A stretch of DNA of 9,964 nt from Thiodiazotropha sp037382065 (lineage in GTDB: Bacteria > Pseudomonadota > Gammaproteobacteria > Chromatiales > Chromatiaceae). Each line of letters begins with the position of its first letter. The stretch's first letter is position 1. The stretch is taken from assembly GCA_037382065.1 (NCBI GenBank), contig JARRQF010000276.1, forward strand, positions 1 through 9,964. The letters are read 5' to 3'. Below, piece after piece: positions 1-5,301 of the stretch. Under the pieces are notes generated by a model, which saw only the letters and a list, made by a program, of their open reading frames with translations, was not told the origin of the DNA and searched no databases. Both the position numbers and the translations under genes were made by a program.

Positions 1-1
1 T

Positions 2-139
2 GAGGTCGCTCTTTTTTATCGAGTAAGCATGATTGATTTGCATCTATTCAGCTATCAAGTAATAGGCCTCTTTTCAGTACTACACCTGCTTGCTGTATTT
101 GCGCACGATGCAGGTAGCAGAATTGATGAGAGTATGTAG
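2..139 (+). pseudogene. b-type cytochrome, C-terminal fragment (5' end outside window)
   Basis: This reading frame is open from the left edge to TAG at 137-139. It encodes a membrane segment with the run VIGLFSVLHLLAVFAHDAG, which resembles the last transmembrane helix and its heme-ligand-type histidine in cytochrome b561/Ni-Fe hydrogenase b-type cytochromes. The N-terminal half of what looks like the same kind of protein lies on the opposite strand at 130-291, so the two pieces converge and overlap. This suggests that an inversion split one gene. After the residues DAGSR the frame reads IDESM and stops, without the cytosolic tail these proteins normally have. The part before position 1 cannot be seen. 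The family assignment rests on the hydrophobic pattern and motif recall, and identity with the minus-strand piece is inferred. Confidence 0.5.
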
Positions 140-291
140 TGAATTTCCTGAATAGTAATAGTGCTAAGAAGTTGCTGTCTCATCAGAAACCCAGTTGCTA
201 GTAAACCGAGCGTTGAGAAAGCGATTGTCCAGTGAGAAATTCTGAGCCATTTGCTCCAAACCTGGATGCGTCTTACATCTGTAGATTGCAT
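55..291 (-). pseudogene. b-type cytochrome, N-terminal fragment
   Basis: The first 55 or so residues match the start of the cytochrome b561/b-type hydrogenase cytochrome fold. The segment VWSKWLRISHWTIAFSTLG carries the typical W-x-R-x-x-HW motif, whose histidine is a heme b ligand, at the head of helix 1. A second helix begins at EIHYILSS. After about residue 58 the hydrophobic pattern collapses into polar sequence (ASCANTASRCSTEK) and stops at 55, so helices 2 to 4 are missing. A good ribosome site (AAGGAA, complement of 301-306) precedes the ATG. That site lies in the edge of the short mobile repeat at 299-405. The intact protein would be a membrane electron carrier that passes electrons between quinones and a periplasmic or membrane oxidoreductase. 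Only a 78-residue stub could be made here, probably without function. Confidence 0.65.
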
Positions 292-298
292 AAATTAT

Positions 299-405
299 TC
301 CTTGGAATAATGGGCTATTGTGTGTTGGGCAGGGATGTGTAGGAGCGACCCTTGCCTGCACCACCACAAGCGTATACTTCATGCCGTCCAACTGATCTTT
401 TTAGG
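299..405 (+). mobile_element. Short non-autonomous element, right-half copy (copy 1)
   Basis: The right-hand 48 bases (about 358-405) match the right end of the complete element at 1232-1466 almost base for base: CCACCACAAGCG, then CCGTCCAACTGATC, then TTTTTAGG. The left edge also aligns: TCCTTGGAATAATGGGC at 299-315 against TCCTTGGAATAGCGGGC at 1377-1393. The stretch between them differs and is about 17 bp longer. The left half of the element, including its left terminal repeat, is absent. The copy separates the broken cytochrome gene from the methyltransferase gene and ends 17 bases before the methyltransferase start codon. Confidence 0.75.
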
Positions 406-422
406 ATTATGCAAAAAATAGC

Positions 423-986
423 ATGATAAGACAAAGAAAGAATAAAAGAGAAAAGAGGAATGCCAGAGACCAGGCATTGTTACGATACACAAAGCAGCGA
501 CAACGTAATCTTTTGGCAAAACCGGGTGTGCATGAATTTATCCTGGTATTGGATCATATGAAGGCAGGCTTTAATGTGGCTAAGATATTTCGCAGCGCCG
601 AAGCTTTTGGTGCCTGTGAAATTCATTTGATCGACATTGGGCCTTTTGATCCTTCGCCTGGTAAGGGGGCATTTAAGAAGGTACCCGCTCGTTTTTACGA
701 CAGTTTCGATCAAAGCTATCATGAGTTGCATACCCGTGGGTATGATGTGGTCATGCTTCAGGGAGGAGGGGAGAGGTTATCGACAGAGGTTGAGTTGAAG
801 AAAAAGAGTGCTTTCGTTCTAGGGCACGAAGAGTGGGGCCACAGTTTCGATCCTCGAGACTATCCCGATATCACCTCTCTGGCTATTCCACAATTTGGTC
901 AGGTTGAGAGTCTGAATGTGGCAGTAGCGGCATCAGTCATGATGTACGAATATGTTCGCCAGCATAGGTTGCCAGTGACTGAATGA
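423..986 (+). CDS. TrmH/SpoU-family RNA 2'-O-methyltransferase
   Basis: This predicted S-adenosylmethionine-dependent RNA ribose methyltransferase (187 aa) would act on tRNA or rRNA in the cytoplasm; the target nucleotide cannot be read from sequence. All three SPOUT motifs are present. Motif 1 is NVAKIFRSAEAFG (51-63), where R57 matches the catalytic arginine. Motif 2 is GHEEWG (134-139). Motif 3 runs from IPQFG (155-159) to SLNVAVAASVMMYE (163-176), which forms the trefoil knot and cofactor site. A very basic tail (residues 1-30) probably contacts RNA. The ATG at 423 is the first possible start, because an in-frame TAG lies at 402-404, but no clear Shine-Dalgarno precedes it. A five-codon mini-ORF (409-426) ends in a TGA that overlaps the start as ATGA. 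The length and motifs are those of an intact gene. Confidence 0.88.
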   Translation: MIRQRKNKREKRNARDQALLRYTKQRQRNLLAKPGVHEFILVLDHMKAGFNVAKIFRSAEAFGACEIHLIDIGPFDPSPGKGAFKKVPARFYDSFDQSYHELHTRGYDVVMLQGGGERLSTEVELKKKSAFVLGHEEWGHSFDPRDYPDITSLAIPQFGQVESLNVAVAASVMMYEYVRQHRLPVTE

Positions 987-1009
987 GTCTAAGGATAAGT
1001 CGCAGAAAG

Positions 1010-1024
1010 ATACAGTATATCACT
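1010..1024. repeat. Small hairpin downstream of the methyltransferase gene
   Basis: ACAGT-atatc-ACTGT forms a perfect 5-bp stem with a 5-base loop, 24 bases after the methyltransferase stop, followed by an A/T-rich stretch. It could contribute to termination, but the stem is short and there is no uninterrupted T-run, so I do not call it a terminator. Confidence 0.25.
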
Positions 1025-1079
1025 GTGCAATTATTTTACATTTCCATGAGAGAAACGTGAAGGAGTATGAATTTATTTT

Positions 1080-1106
1080 GCTAATTAACATTTCTAATTA
1101 ATTAGC
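1080..1106. repeat. AT-rich inverted repeat in the gene-free stretch 987-1231
   Basis: GCTAATTA (1080-1087) and TAATTAGC (1099-1106) are perfect 8-bp arms around an 11-base spacer. The surrounding 245 bases between the methyltransferase and the mobile element contain no credible gene, only short frames such as one starting at 1070. The repeat could be an operator, a weak terminator or chance in AT-rich DNA. Confidence 0.3.
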
Positions 1107-1226
1107 TGGTAAAGCGGGGTTTGGCGTAGTCTTTTTTATCTTTAGCAGAGTCAGTATGAATGAAAGCTGTAGGCACCATGGTTGCAGTGATTTATGCAGT
1201 AAACAATTTCTAAAGGTACATAGATG

Positions 1227-1471
1227 TTAAACCTAAAAAAATCAGTTGACCGCTCCATTCTAATAACAGGTTTCTGATTTTGAAGAAAATAGCTTCAATG
1301 GTTATGGTCACCTACTGGGTGAATCACGCTACAACGTGAATAGCACGCTTGTGGTGGCACATGGCGGCGTTGCAACTCCTTGGAATAGCGGGCTTTCCGC
1401 GTCGTTGCGCCTTGTCCTGTACCACCACAAGCGCACTCTTCACGCCGTCCAACTGATCTTTTTAGGTTAAA
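1227..1471. repeat. 5-bp target-site duplication TTAAA flanking the element
   Basis: TTAAA at 1227-1231 directly precedes the left terminal repeat, and TTAAA at 1467-1471 directly follows the right one. This is the footprint of a transposition event. Removing the element and one duplication rejoins ...GATG-TTAAA-CAACAC... Confidence 0.8.
1232..1466 (+). mobile_element. Complete 235-bp MITE-like element (copy 2)
   Basis: The ends are inverted repeats: CCTAAAAAAATCAGTTG on the left, and the complement of CAACTGATCTTTTTAGG on the right, 16 of 17 matching. A perfect 5-bp duplication, TTAAA, lies outside. The element is too short for a transposase. Its only long frame (minus strand, 1295-1477) runs past the right end and resembles no protein. 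Inside is a second pair of perfect 12-bp arms, CGCTTGTGGTGG (1346-1357) and CCACCACAAGCG (1422-1433), which could fold the right half into a stem. Ends starting CCTA with a 5-bp duplication are compatible with mobilisation by an IS1380-family transposase (the ISEcp1 group), but no such gene is in the window. Related half copies lie at 299-405 and 5151-5244. Confidence 0.85.
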
Positions 1472-1732
1472 CAACACACCACTTTTACTTCACCAGAATC
1501 TTCTTTTCCTGATCCATCTGCCTCAGCTGCTTCGCCTACTAAACCTACTCGGCCAGATCTGGATAAGATTGAGAATAACTATCAAACTGTGGATGACAAG
1601 GTTATTGACTATCGGTCGTAGCTGGCGGCGGCCAGCCGGTGCCTGACGATGATGCTTCTGTACGGTGAGGCTCTTTCGGTGGGTTGTAGTGGCTCTGGCT
1701 CTTTTCATTCGAGTCGTATGTAATAGAGTACG
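1472..1732 (+). pseudogene. Unrecognised decayed coding sequence interrupted by the MITE
   Basis: Directly after the target duplication one + frame reads a Ser/Pro-rich linker (TSPESSFPDPSASAASPTKP) and then a charged segment with PDLDKIENN and DDKVIDYRS, ending at TAG 1618-1620. The next frame continues plausibly with VVAGGGQPVPDDDASVR to TGA at 1666-1668. I read this as the C-terminal part of a frameshifted gene whose upstream half was separated by the MITE, but no gene-like sequence appears before the MITE. I recognise no family. The whole could be fortuitous, and the right limit is approximate. Confidence 0.25.
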
Positions 1733-1739
1733 ATAGCGC

Positions 1740-1756
1740 CGACGGCGTAGCCGTCG
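1740..1756. repeat. Perfect short palindrome CGACGGC-gta-GCCGTCG
   Basis: A perfect 7-bp, GC-rich stem with a 3-base loop sits in the decayed tnpA end of the IS200/IS605 remnant. Such elements use imperfect subterminal hairpins for recognition of single-stranded ends, so this may be a remnant of the left-end hairpin. Its position relative to the lost left boundary is unknown. Confidence 0.35.
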
Positions 1757-1779
1757 AATAACTTGCGACACTACTTCGC

Positions 1780-1849
1780 CAAAGACTAAATGTACATGCA
1801 TCTTGATGACGTAATGCCATCCATGTCTGATATCGTTGTCATCGCTCAT
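1780..1849 (-). pseudogene. tnpA: IS200/IS605 tnpA remnant (N-terminal ~23 residues)
   Basis: From ATG at 1849 the frame begins MSDDNDIRHGWHYVIKMHVH, then LVF. This matches the N-terminus of Y1 HUH transposases of the IS200/IS605 family (NDIR-x-G-R-H-x-V-x-x-MHVHLVFVTKYR). Homology ends abruptly after LVF. The catalytic HVH pair and the nucleophilic tyrosine are not recognisable downstream in any frame, although the frame stays open to 1523. It is divergent to the tnpB remnant at 1873, the usual IS605 arrangement, with 23 bases between the two start codons. It is non-functional. Confidence 0.65.
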
Positions 1850-1872
1850 AGGCCAAGAGTATAATTTGATCC

Positions 1873-2159
1873 ATGCAGCGCCTCCGTGCCTTCAAGTTTG
1901 AACTCATGCCAAGCGTGCCAACTTCCCATACTTTAAGAAGAAGGGTTAGCACGATAGTTTCCGTTACCCTGACCCGAAACAGATTAAGCTCGACCAGGGC
2001 AACCGCCGCCTGTTCCAGCCCCAACTCGGCTGGCTGCGCGCCCATTTCAGGCGCGATGTGCTTGGCGCAATCAATGTTCTAAGAGTGGGACTCCGGTTTG
2101 CCTGTGAAGTGAACGGTGCAGCAATGCCGCCAGCAGCAGGAACCCAGCAAGTAACTTAA
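1873..2159 (+). pseudogene. tnpB: IS200/IS605 tnpB (OrfB) remnant lacking the nuclease core
   Basis: The remnant starts MQRLRAFKFELMP, the canonical TnpB N-terminus. A deletion with a frame change then jumps to a segment from KRANFPYFKKKG (1911 on) through DSFRYPDPKQIKLDQ to LFQPQLGWLR, typical of the N-terminal wedge/REC part. An in-frame TAG sits at 1947-1949. A second, in-frame, deletion near 2047 joins this directly to the C-terminal tail (DVLGAINVLRVGL, CEVNGAA, AAGTQQVT) and TAA at 2157-2159. The RuvC-like catalytic segments and the CxxC zinc finger are gone. About 95 codons remain of the roughly 370-400 usual. Intact TnpB is an RNA-guided DNA nuclease; this copy cannot be. Confidence 0.85.
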
Positions 2160-2225
2160 CGGCGGTTCAATGCTGTGTTTGAGCGCCACAGGAATCGCCT
2201 CTTTTTAGGGTGGCGAGGATGTCAA
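2160..2225 (+). mobile_element. IS200/IS605 right end (hairpin and TCAA terminus)
   Basis: Immediately after the tnpB stop comes the right-end signature of this family. TCGCC (2195-2199) pairs with GGCGA (2212-2216) around a T-rich loop, followed by GGATGTCAA ending at 2225. TCAA at 2222-2225 is the cleavage tetranucleotide known at the right end of IS608/ISDra2-type elements. In intact elements the same DNA is transcribed as the 3' part of the omega-RNA, with the guide starting just outside the end; here that would be from 2226. The host DNA after this point leads straight into emrA. Confidence 0.75.
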
Positions 2226-2228
2226 TAT

Positions 2229-2255
2229 ACGCATGCCACAGATGGACACGCATGC
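2229..2255. promoter_or_regulatory. Direct repeat ACGCATGC upstream of emrA, possible operator
   Basis: ACGCATGC occurs at 2229-2236 and 2248-2255, 19 bp (close to two helical turns) apart. The core GCATGC is itself palindromic. The pair lies between the IS right end and the emrA ribosome site, where a regulator of the efflux operon could bind. No regulator gene is nearby and no clear -35/-10 pair is visible, so the role is inferred from position only. Confidence 0.3.
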
Positions 2256-2296
2256 AATCAGCAACTACCAGTGCTTCAGAGAAAAAGGAGAAAACT

Positions 2297-3592
2297 ATGT
2301 CGAAGCCTGAAAACGACACTATGACAGCATCTATTGATGCCGCAGATCTCAGGCGTAAACCCATTATGTTGGTACTGGCAGGCATTTTTGCTACCGCTAG
2401 TATCGCCTATGGTGGCTGGTGGTACCTTATTGGTCGTTATATAGAGGAGACCGACGATGCCTATGTGGCAGGCAATGTCGTTCAAATCACCCCCCAGACC
2501 GGTGGTACGGTGCTCGTAATCCACGCTGACGACACCGATTTCGTGCGCGCAGGAGAGACATTGGTAGAGCTTGACAAGGCAGACGCGCAATTGGCTTTGG
2601 ACCAGGCCAAAGCCCAGCTTGCGCAGACTGTGCGCCAAGTGCGTACACTGTTTGCAACCAGTAGTTCGCTGGCGGCTGCGGTGGATTTGCGCAAGGCGGA
2701 TGCCGATAGGGCAAGGAATGATCTGGCACGCCGTCAGGTGCTAGCCGATAGCGGCGCAATCTCTTCCGAAGAGATTGGACACTCCCGTACCACATTAGCG
2801 GCAGCTGAAGCGTCGCTGACTGCAGCGCGTGAACAGTATGCCTCGAACCATGCTTTGATTGATAACACCACGGTTTCCGAGCATCCCAACGTCCTGCAAG
2901 ACGCTGCCAGAGTGCGGGAAGCCTGGCTAGCCCTTGAGCGTACCCGTATTCTGGCGCCGGTCTCCGGCTATGTGGCCAAACGCACGGTGCAGTTGGGTCA
3001 GCGGGTGGCATCAGGGGCGCCGTTGATGGCGGTTATCCCTTTGGATCAGGTCTGGGTCGATGCCAATTTCAAGGAGAACCAGCTGCAGCAGATGAGAGTC
3101 GGCCAGCCAGTGATGCTAAGTTCCGACTTATATGGCAGCTCGATTGAGTACCAAGGTAAAGTGGTTGGCCTCGCAGCAGGAACCGGTGCAGCCTTTGCCC
3201 TGTTACCAGCGCAAAACGCCTCTGGCAACTGGATTAAGGTTGTGCAGCGTCTGCCGGTGCGGATCGCCCTGGAGGCGAAACAACTGGCCGATCACCCACT
3301 GCGGGTTGGATTGTCGATGCGTGTGAAAGTGGATGTTCAAGAGCAGAGCGGAAGTCAAGTTGCTGAAGGCGCTCGATGCGACCAGTCGATCAACCGTACC
3401 GCTGTGTTCATGAACCAAGAGAAAGGCGCCGATGAATTGGTATCGCGTATCATTGAGGCCAACCTTCGTGGCATGAAGCGTCAGGATGGAGATCAGGCGC
3501 ATGACATTGACTTATGTGCATTTGCGCTACCCGGCGATAGCGTAGCCCCCCAGCAGTCTCTGATAAGCGACCTACTGCGCTTGATCCACTGA
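2297..3592 (+). CDS. emrA: EmrA-like HlyD-family membrane fusion protein
   Basis: This is the periplasmic adaptor that links an inner-membrane MFS exporter to an outer-membrane channel. I chose ATG 2297 over the upstream ATG 2210 because AAGGAG (2285-2290) lies six bases before it and the preceding codons run into the IS end. Domains: a cytoplasmic N-tail, one transmembrane helix (about 22-44), the first lipoyl half with TDDAYVAGNVVQITPQ (52-67), a long coiled coil (about 90-190), then the second lipoyl half and beta-barrel with RILAPVSGYVAKRTVQLGQ and WVDANFKENQL. The usual EmrA end (ADELVSRIIEANLRG) falls near residue 392. A further 39 residues follow, making 431 instead of about 390; this tail looks like an acquired extension. 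emrB follows 34 bases later. No TolC-type gene is present in the window. Confidence 0.92.
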   Translation: MSKPENDTMTASIDAADLRRKPIMLVLAGIFATASIAYGGWWYLIGRYIEETDDAYVAGNVVQITPQTGGTVLVIHADDTDFVRAGETLVELDKADAQLALDQAKAQLAQTVRQVRTLFATSSSLAAAVDLRKADADRARNDLARRQVLADSGAISSEEIGHSRTTLAAAEASLTAAREQYASNHALIDNTTVSEHPNVLQDAARVREAWLALERTRILAPVSGYVAKRTVQLGQRVASGAPLMAVIPLDQVWVDANFKENQLQQMRVGQPVMLSSDLYGSSIEYQGKVVGLAAGTGAAFALLPAQNASGNWIKVVQRLPVRIALEAKQLADHPLRVGLSMRVKVDVQEQSGSQVAEGARCDQSINRTAVFMNQEKGADELVSRIIEANLRGMKRQDGDQAHDIDLCAFALPGDSVAPQQSLISDLLRLIH

Positions 3593-3615
3593 AGCCACCT
3601 TCTACGAACCCCACC

Positions 3616-3619
3616 GGAG
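3616..3619 (+). promoter_or_regulatory. Ribosome binding site of emrB
   Basis: GGAG at 3616-3619 sits seven bases before the emrB ATG at 3627, supporting that start and separate initiation within the emrAB transcript. Confidence 0.6.
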
Positions 3620-3626
3620 ATTCCTC

Positions 3627-5168
3627 ATGGCGCAAACCACACTTCCGTCTTCGCCGCTTGCTGGTGGTGCCTTGGTGCTCGCAACGGTCGCCCTGTCACT
3701 GGCGACATTCATGAATGTGCTCGATACCACCATTGCAAATGTCTCGATTCCCACCATTGCTGGCAACCTGGGCGTCAGCCCCAGCCAGGGTACCTGGGTC
3801 ATTACCTCATTCGCGGTGGCCAATGCCATCTGCGTGCCGCTTACCGGTTGGCTAACCCAGCGCTTCGGCCAAGTGCGGCTGTTTGTTGGTTCGGTGCTGC
3901 TGTTCGTGCTCGCTTCCCTGTTGTGCGGTATGGCTCCCAGCCTGGAGATGCTGATCTCCGCTCGGGTTATTCAAGGGGCAGTGGCTGGACCGATGATTCC
4001 CCTTTCGCAGGCCTTGCTACTGCAGTGTTTCCCACACGAAAAATCGGGCATGGCGCTGGCGATGTGGGGTATGACGACGATGGTGGCGCCAGTACTGGGA
4101 CCTATTCTCGGTGGTTGGCTCTCAGATAATTACAGTTGGCCATGGATCTTCTACATTAACGTACCAGTTGGTCTAGGCGCGGCTTGGTTGACCTGGCGGA
4201 TCTTGAAGACCCGCGAGTCAGCAATCCGCAAGCTGCCCATCGATACGATTGGACTTGGCTTGCTGGTGATTGGCGTCGGTGCCCTGCAAATCATGCTCGA
4301 CAAGGGCAGGGAGCTGGACTGGTTCTCCTCCGGCGAGATCGTGCTACTGGCTGTCGTAGCGCTGGTGATGCTGTCGTTCTTCGTTGTTTGGGAACTCACC
4401 GCACGTCATCCGGTGGTGGACCTCACCCTTTTCAAAAGCCGCAATTTCACAGTTGGCGCGATATCTCTATCACTTGCCTTCGGCCTCTTCTTTGGTATCG
4501 TGGTGGTCATGCCCTTATGGCTGCAGCAGTACATGGGTTATACGGCAACCTGGGCCGGCATCGTGACGGCTCCAATCGGCATTTTGGCACTGCTGCTCTC
4601 ACCAGGAGTAGGACGCATCATGCCCCACACCGATCCGCGATTGCTGGCCAGTTTCGCCTTTGTGGTATTCGCAACCACTGCTTTCATGCGTGCCGGCTTC
4701 AGCACCGATAGCGATATGATGACCCTGGTCTGGCCACAGGTGATTCAGGGTGCGGCCATGGCGACTTTCTTCATTCCCCTGACCGCAGTAACGCTGTCGG
4801 GTCTCGCGCCAGAACGCATACCGGCCGCAGCGGGGTTGTCCAACTTTTTCCGCATCATGGCCGGTGCCATGGGCGCCTCGATCTCCACCACACTTTGGGA
4901 TACCCGTGCTGCAATGCACCATGCCTATCTGACGGAGCACATCACTGCTTATGATGTGAGTACCACCCGGGCGCTGCAAGGCTTGTCGGCACTGGGTTTG
5001 AGTCCGACGCAGGCCCTGGGAGCACTCGAGTGGCAGATTAACCGCCAGGCTTTTATGCTTTCTGCCATCGATCTGTTCTGGGGGGCTGGGATGCTATTTT
5101 TGATGTTGACCTTTGTGATTTGGTTCAGCCGTCCAATCCGTAACGCGCCAGATTCACCCAATAGGTGA
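3627..5168 (+). CDS. emrB: EmrB-like DHA2-family multidrug MFS transporter
   Basis: This 513-residue, 14-helix drug/H+ antiporter of the inner membrane would export hydrophobic compounds through the EmrA conduit. Family motifs are intact: D1 in helix 1 (LDTTIANVSIPTI, 32-44), motif A in loop 2-3 (GWLTQRFGQVRLF, 74-86), motif B in helix 4 (RVIQGAVAGPMIPL, 113-126) and the antiporter motif C in helix 5 (MTTMVAPVLGPILGGWL, 149-165). Typical EmrB landmarks follow, such as WPWIFYINVPVG (171-182). The C-terminus is unusual: codons DSPNR and the TGA at 5166-5168 lie inside a half copy of the local short mobile element (5151-5244), so the original end was replaced. Loss of a few cytosolic residues should be tolerated. 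GC content appears higher than in the genes on either side, compatible with transfer. Confidence 0.93.
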   Translation: MAQTTLPSSPLAGGALVLATVALSLATFMNVLDTTIANVSIPTIAGNLGVSPSQGTWVITSFAVANAICVPLTGWLTQRFGQVRLFVGSVLLFVLASLLCGMAPSLEMLISARVIQGAVAGPMIPLSQALLLQCFPHEKSGMALAMWGMTTMVAPVLGPILGGWLSDNYSWPWIFYINVPVGLGAAWLTWRILKTRESAIRKLPIDTIGLGLLVIGVGALQIMLDKGRELDWFSSGEIVLLAVVALVMLSFFVVWELTARHPVVDLTLFKSRNFTVGAISLSLAFGLFFGIVVVMPLWLQQYMGYTATWAGIVTAPIGILALLLSPGVGRIMPHTDPRLLASFAFVVFATTAFMRAGFSTDSDMMTLVWPQVIQGAAMATFFIPLTAVTLSGLAPERIPAAAGLSNFFRIMAGAMGASISTTLWDTRAAMHHAYLTEHITAYDVSTTRALQGLSALGLSPTQALGALEWQINRQAFMLSAIDLFWGAGMLFLMLTFVIWFSRPIRNAPDSPNR

Positions 5169-5244
5169 CCATGTACATCGAAGCTATTATCAATAAAATC
5201 AGGAACCTGCTATTAGAATGGAGTGGTCAACTGATTTTTTTAGG
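5151..5244 (-). mobile_element. Short non-autonomous element, left-half copy (copy 3), overlapping the emrB end
   Basis: Read on the minus strand from 5244, this matches 1232-1325 of the complete element over the same 94-base length without a gap. The first 39 bases differ at two positions. Further landmarks are CTGATTTT, AATAGCTTC, ATGGTCACCTA and TGGGTGAATC. Homology ends exactly where emrB-specific sequence begins (5150/5151). The right half and the matching target duplication are missing; the outside flank reads CTCAA. The next gene starts 54 bases beyond its end. Confidence 0.85.
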
Positions 5245-5284
5245 CTCAAATAGATGGTCGCACCAGTTATAGATTAAATTAGAT

Positions 5285-5301
5285 AAGGAGTAACCGGTTT
5301 G
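5285..5301 (+). promoter_or_regulatory. Ribosome site deciding a TTG start
   Basis: AAGGAG (5285-5290) is followed after eight bases by TTG at 5299. An in-frame TAA at 5284-5286 leaves no other upstream start, so translation of the nucleotidyltransferase most likely begins at TTG, which usually lowers initiation. Confidence 0.65.

Noticed and set aside
294..410. ATTAT on both sides of copy 1 as a target duplication
   Set aside because: ATTAT at 294-298 and 406-410 match, but the left boundary aligns with the interior of the complete element, so the left end is missing and a true duplication is unlikely in AT-rich DNA.
1010..1024. LexA-like box
   Set aside because: The arms read ACAGT...ACTGT, not CTGT...ACAG, and the position is downstream of a gene rather than at a promoter.
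1295..1477. Minus-strand frame of 60 codons inside the MITE
   Set aside because: It spans the terminal repeat and target duplication, lacks a ribosome site and looks like arginine/cysteine-rich noise from GC-rich repeat arms.
2210..2296. Upstream start for EmrA
   Set aside because: The extra 29 residues begin inside the IS605 right end and lack a ribosome site, while 2297 has AAGGAG at ideal spacing.
2487..3011. 174-codon minus-strand frame
   Set aside because: It is antisense to the clearly conserved emrA and has no family motifs; it is a shadow of GC-rich coding sequence. The same holds for frames opposite emrB.
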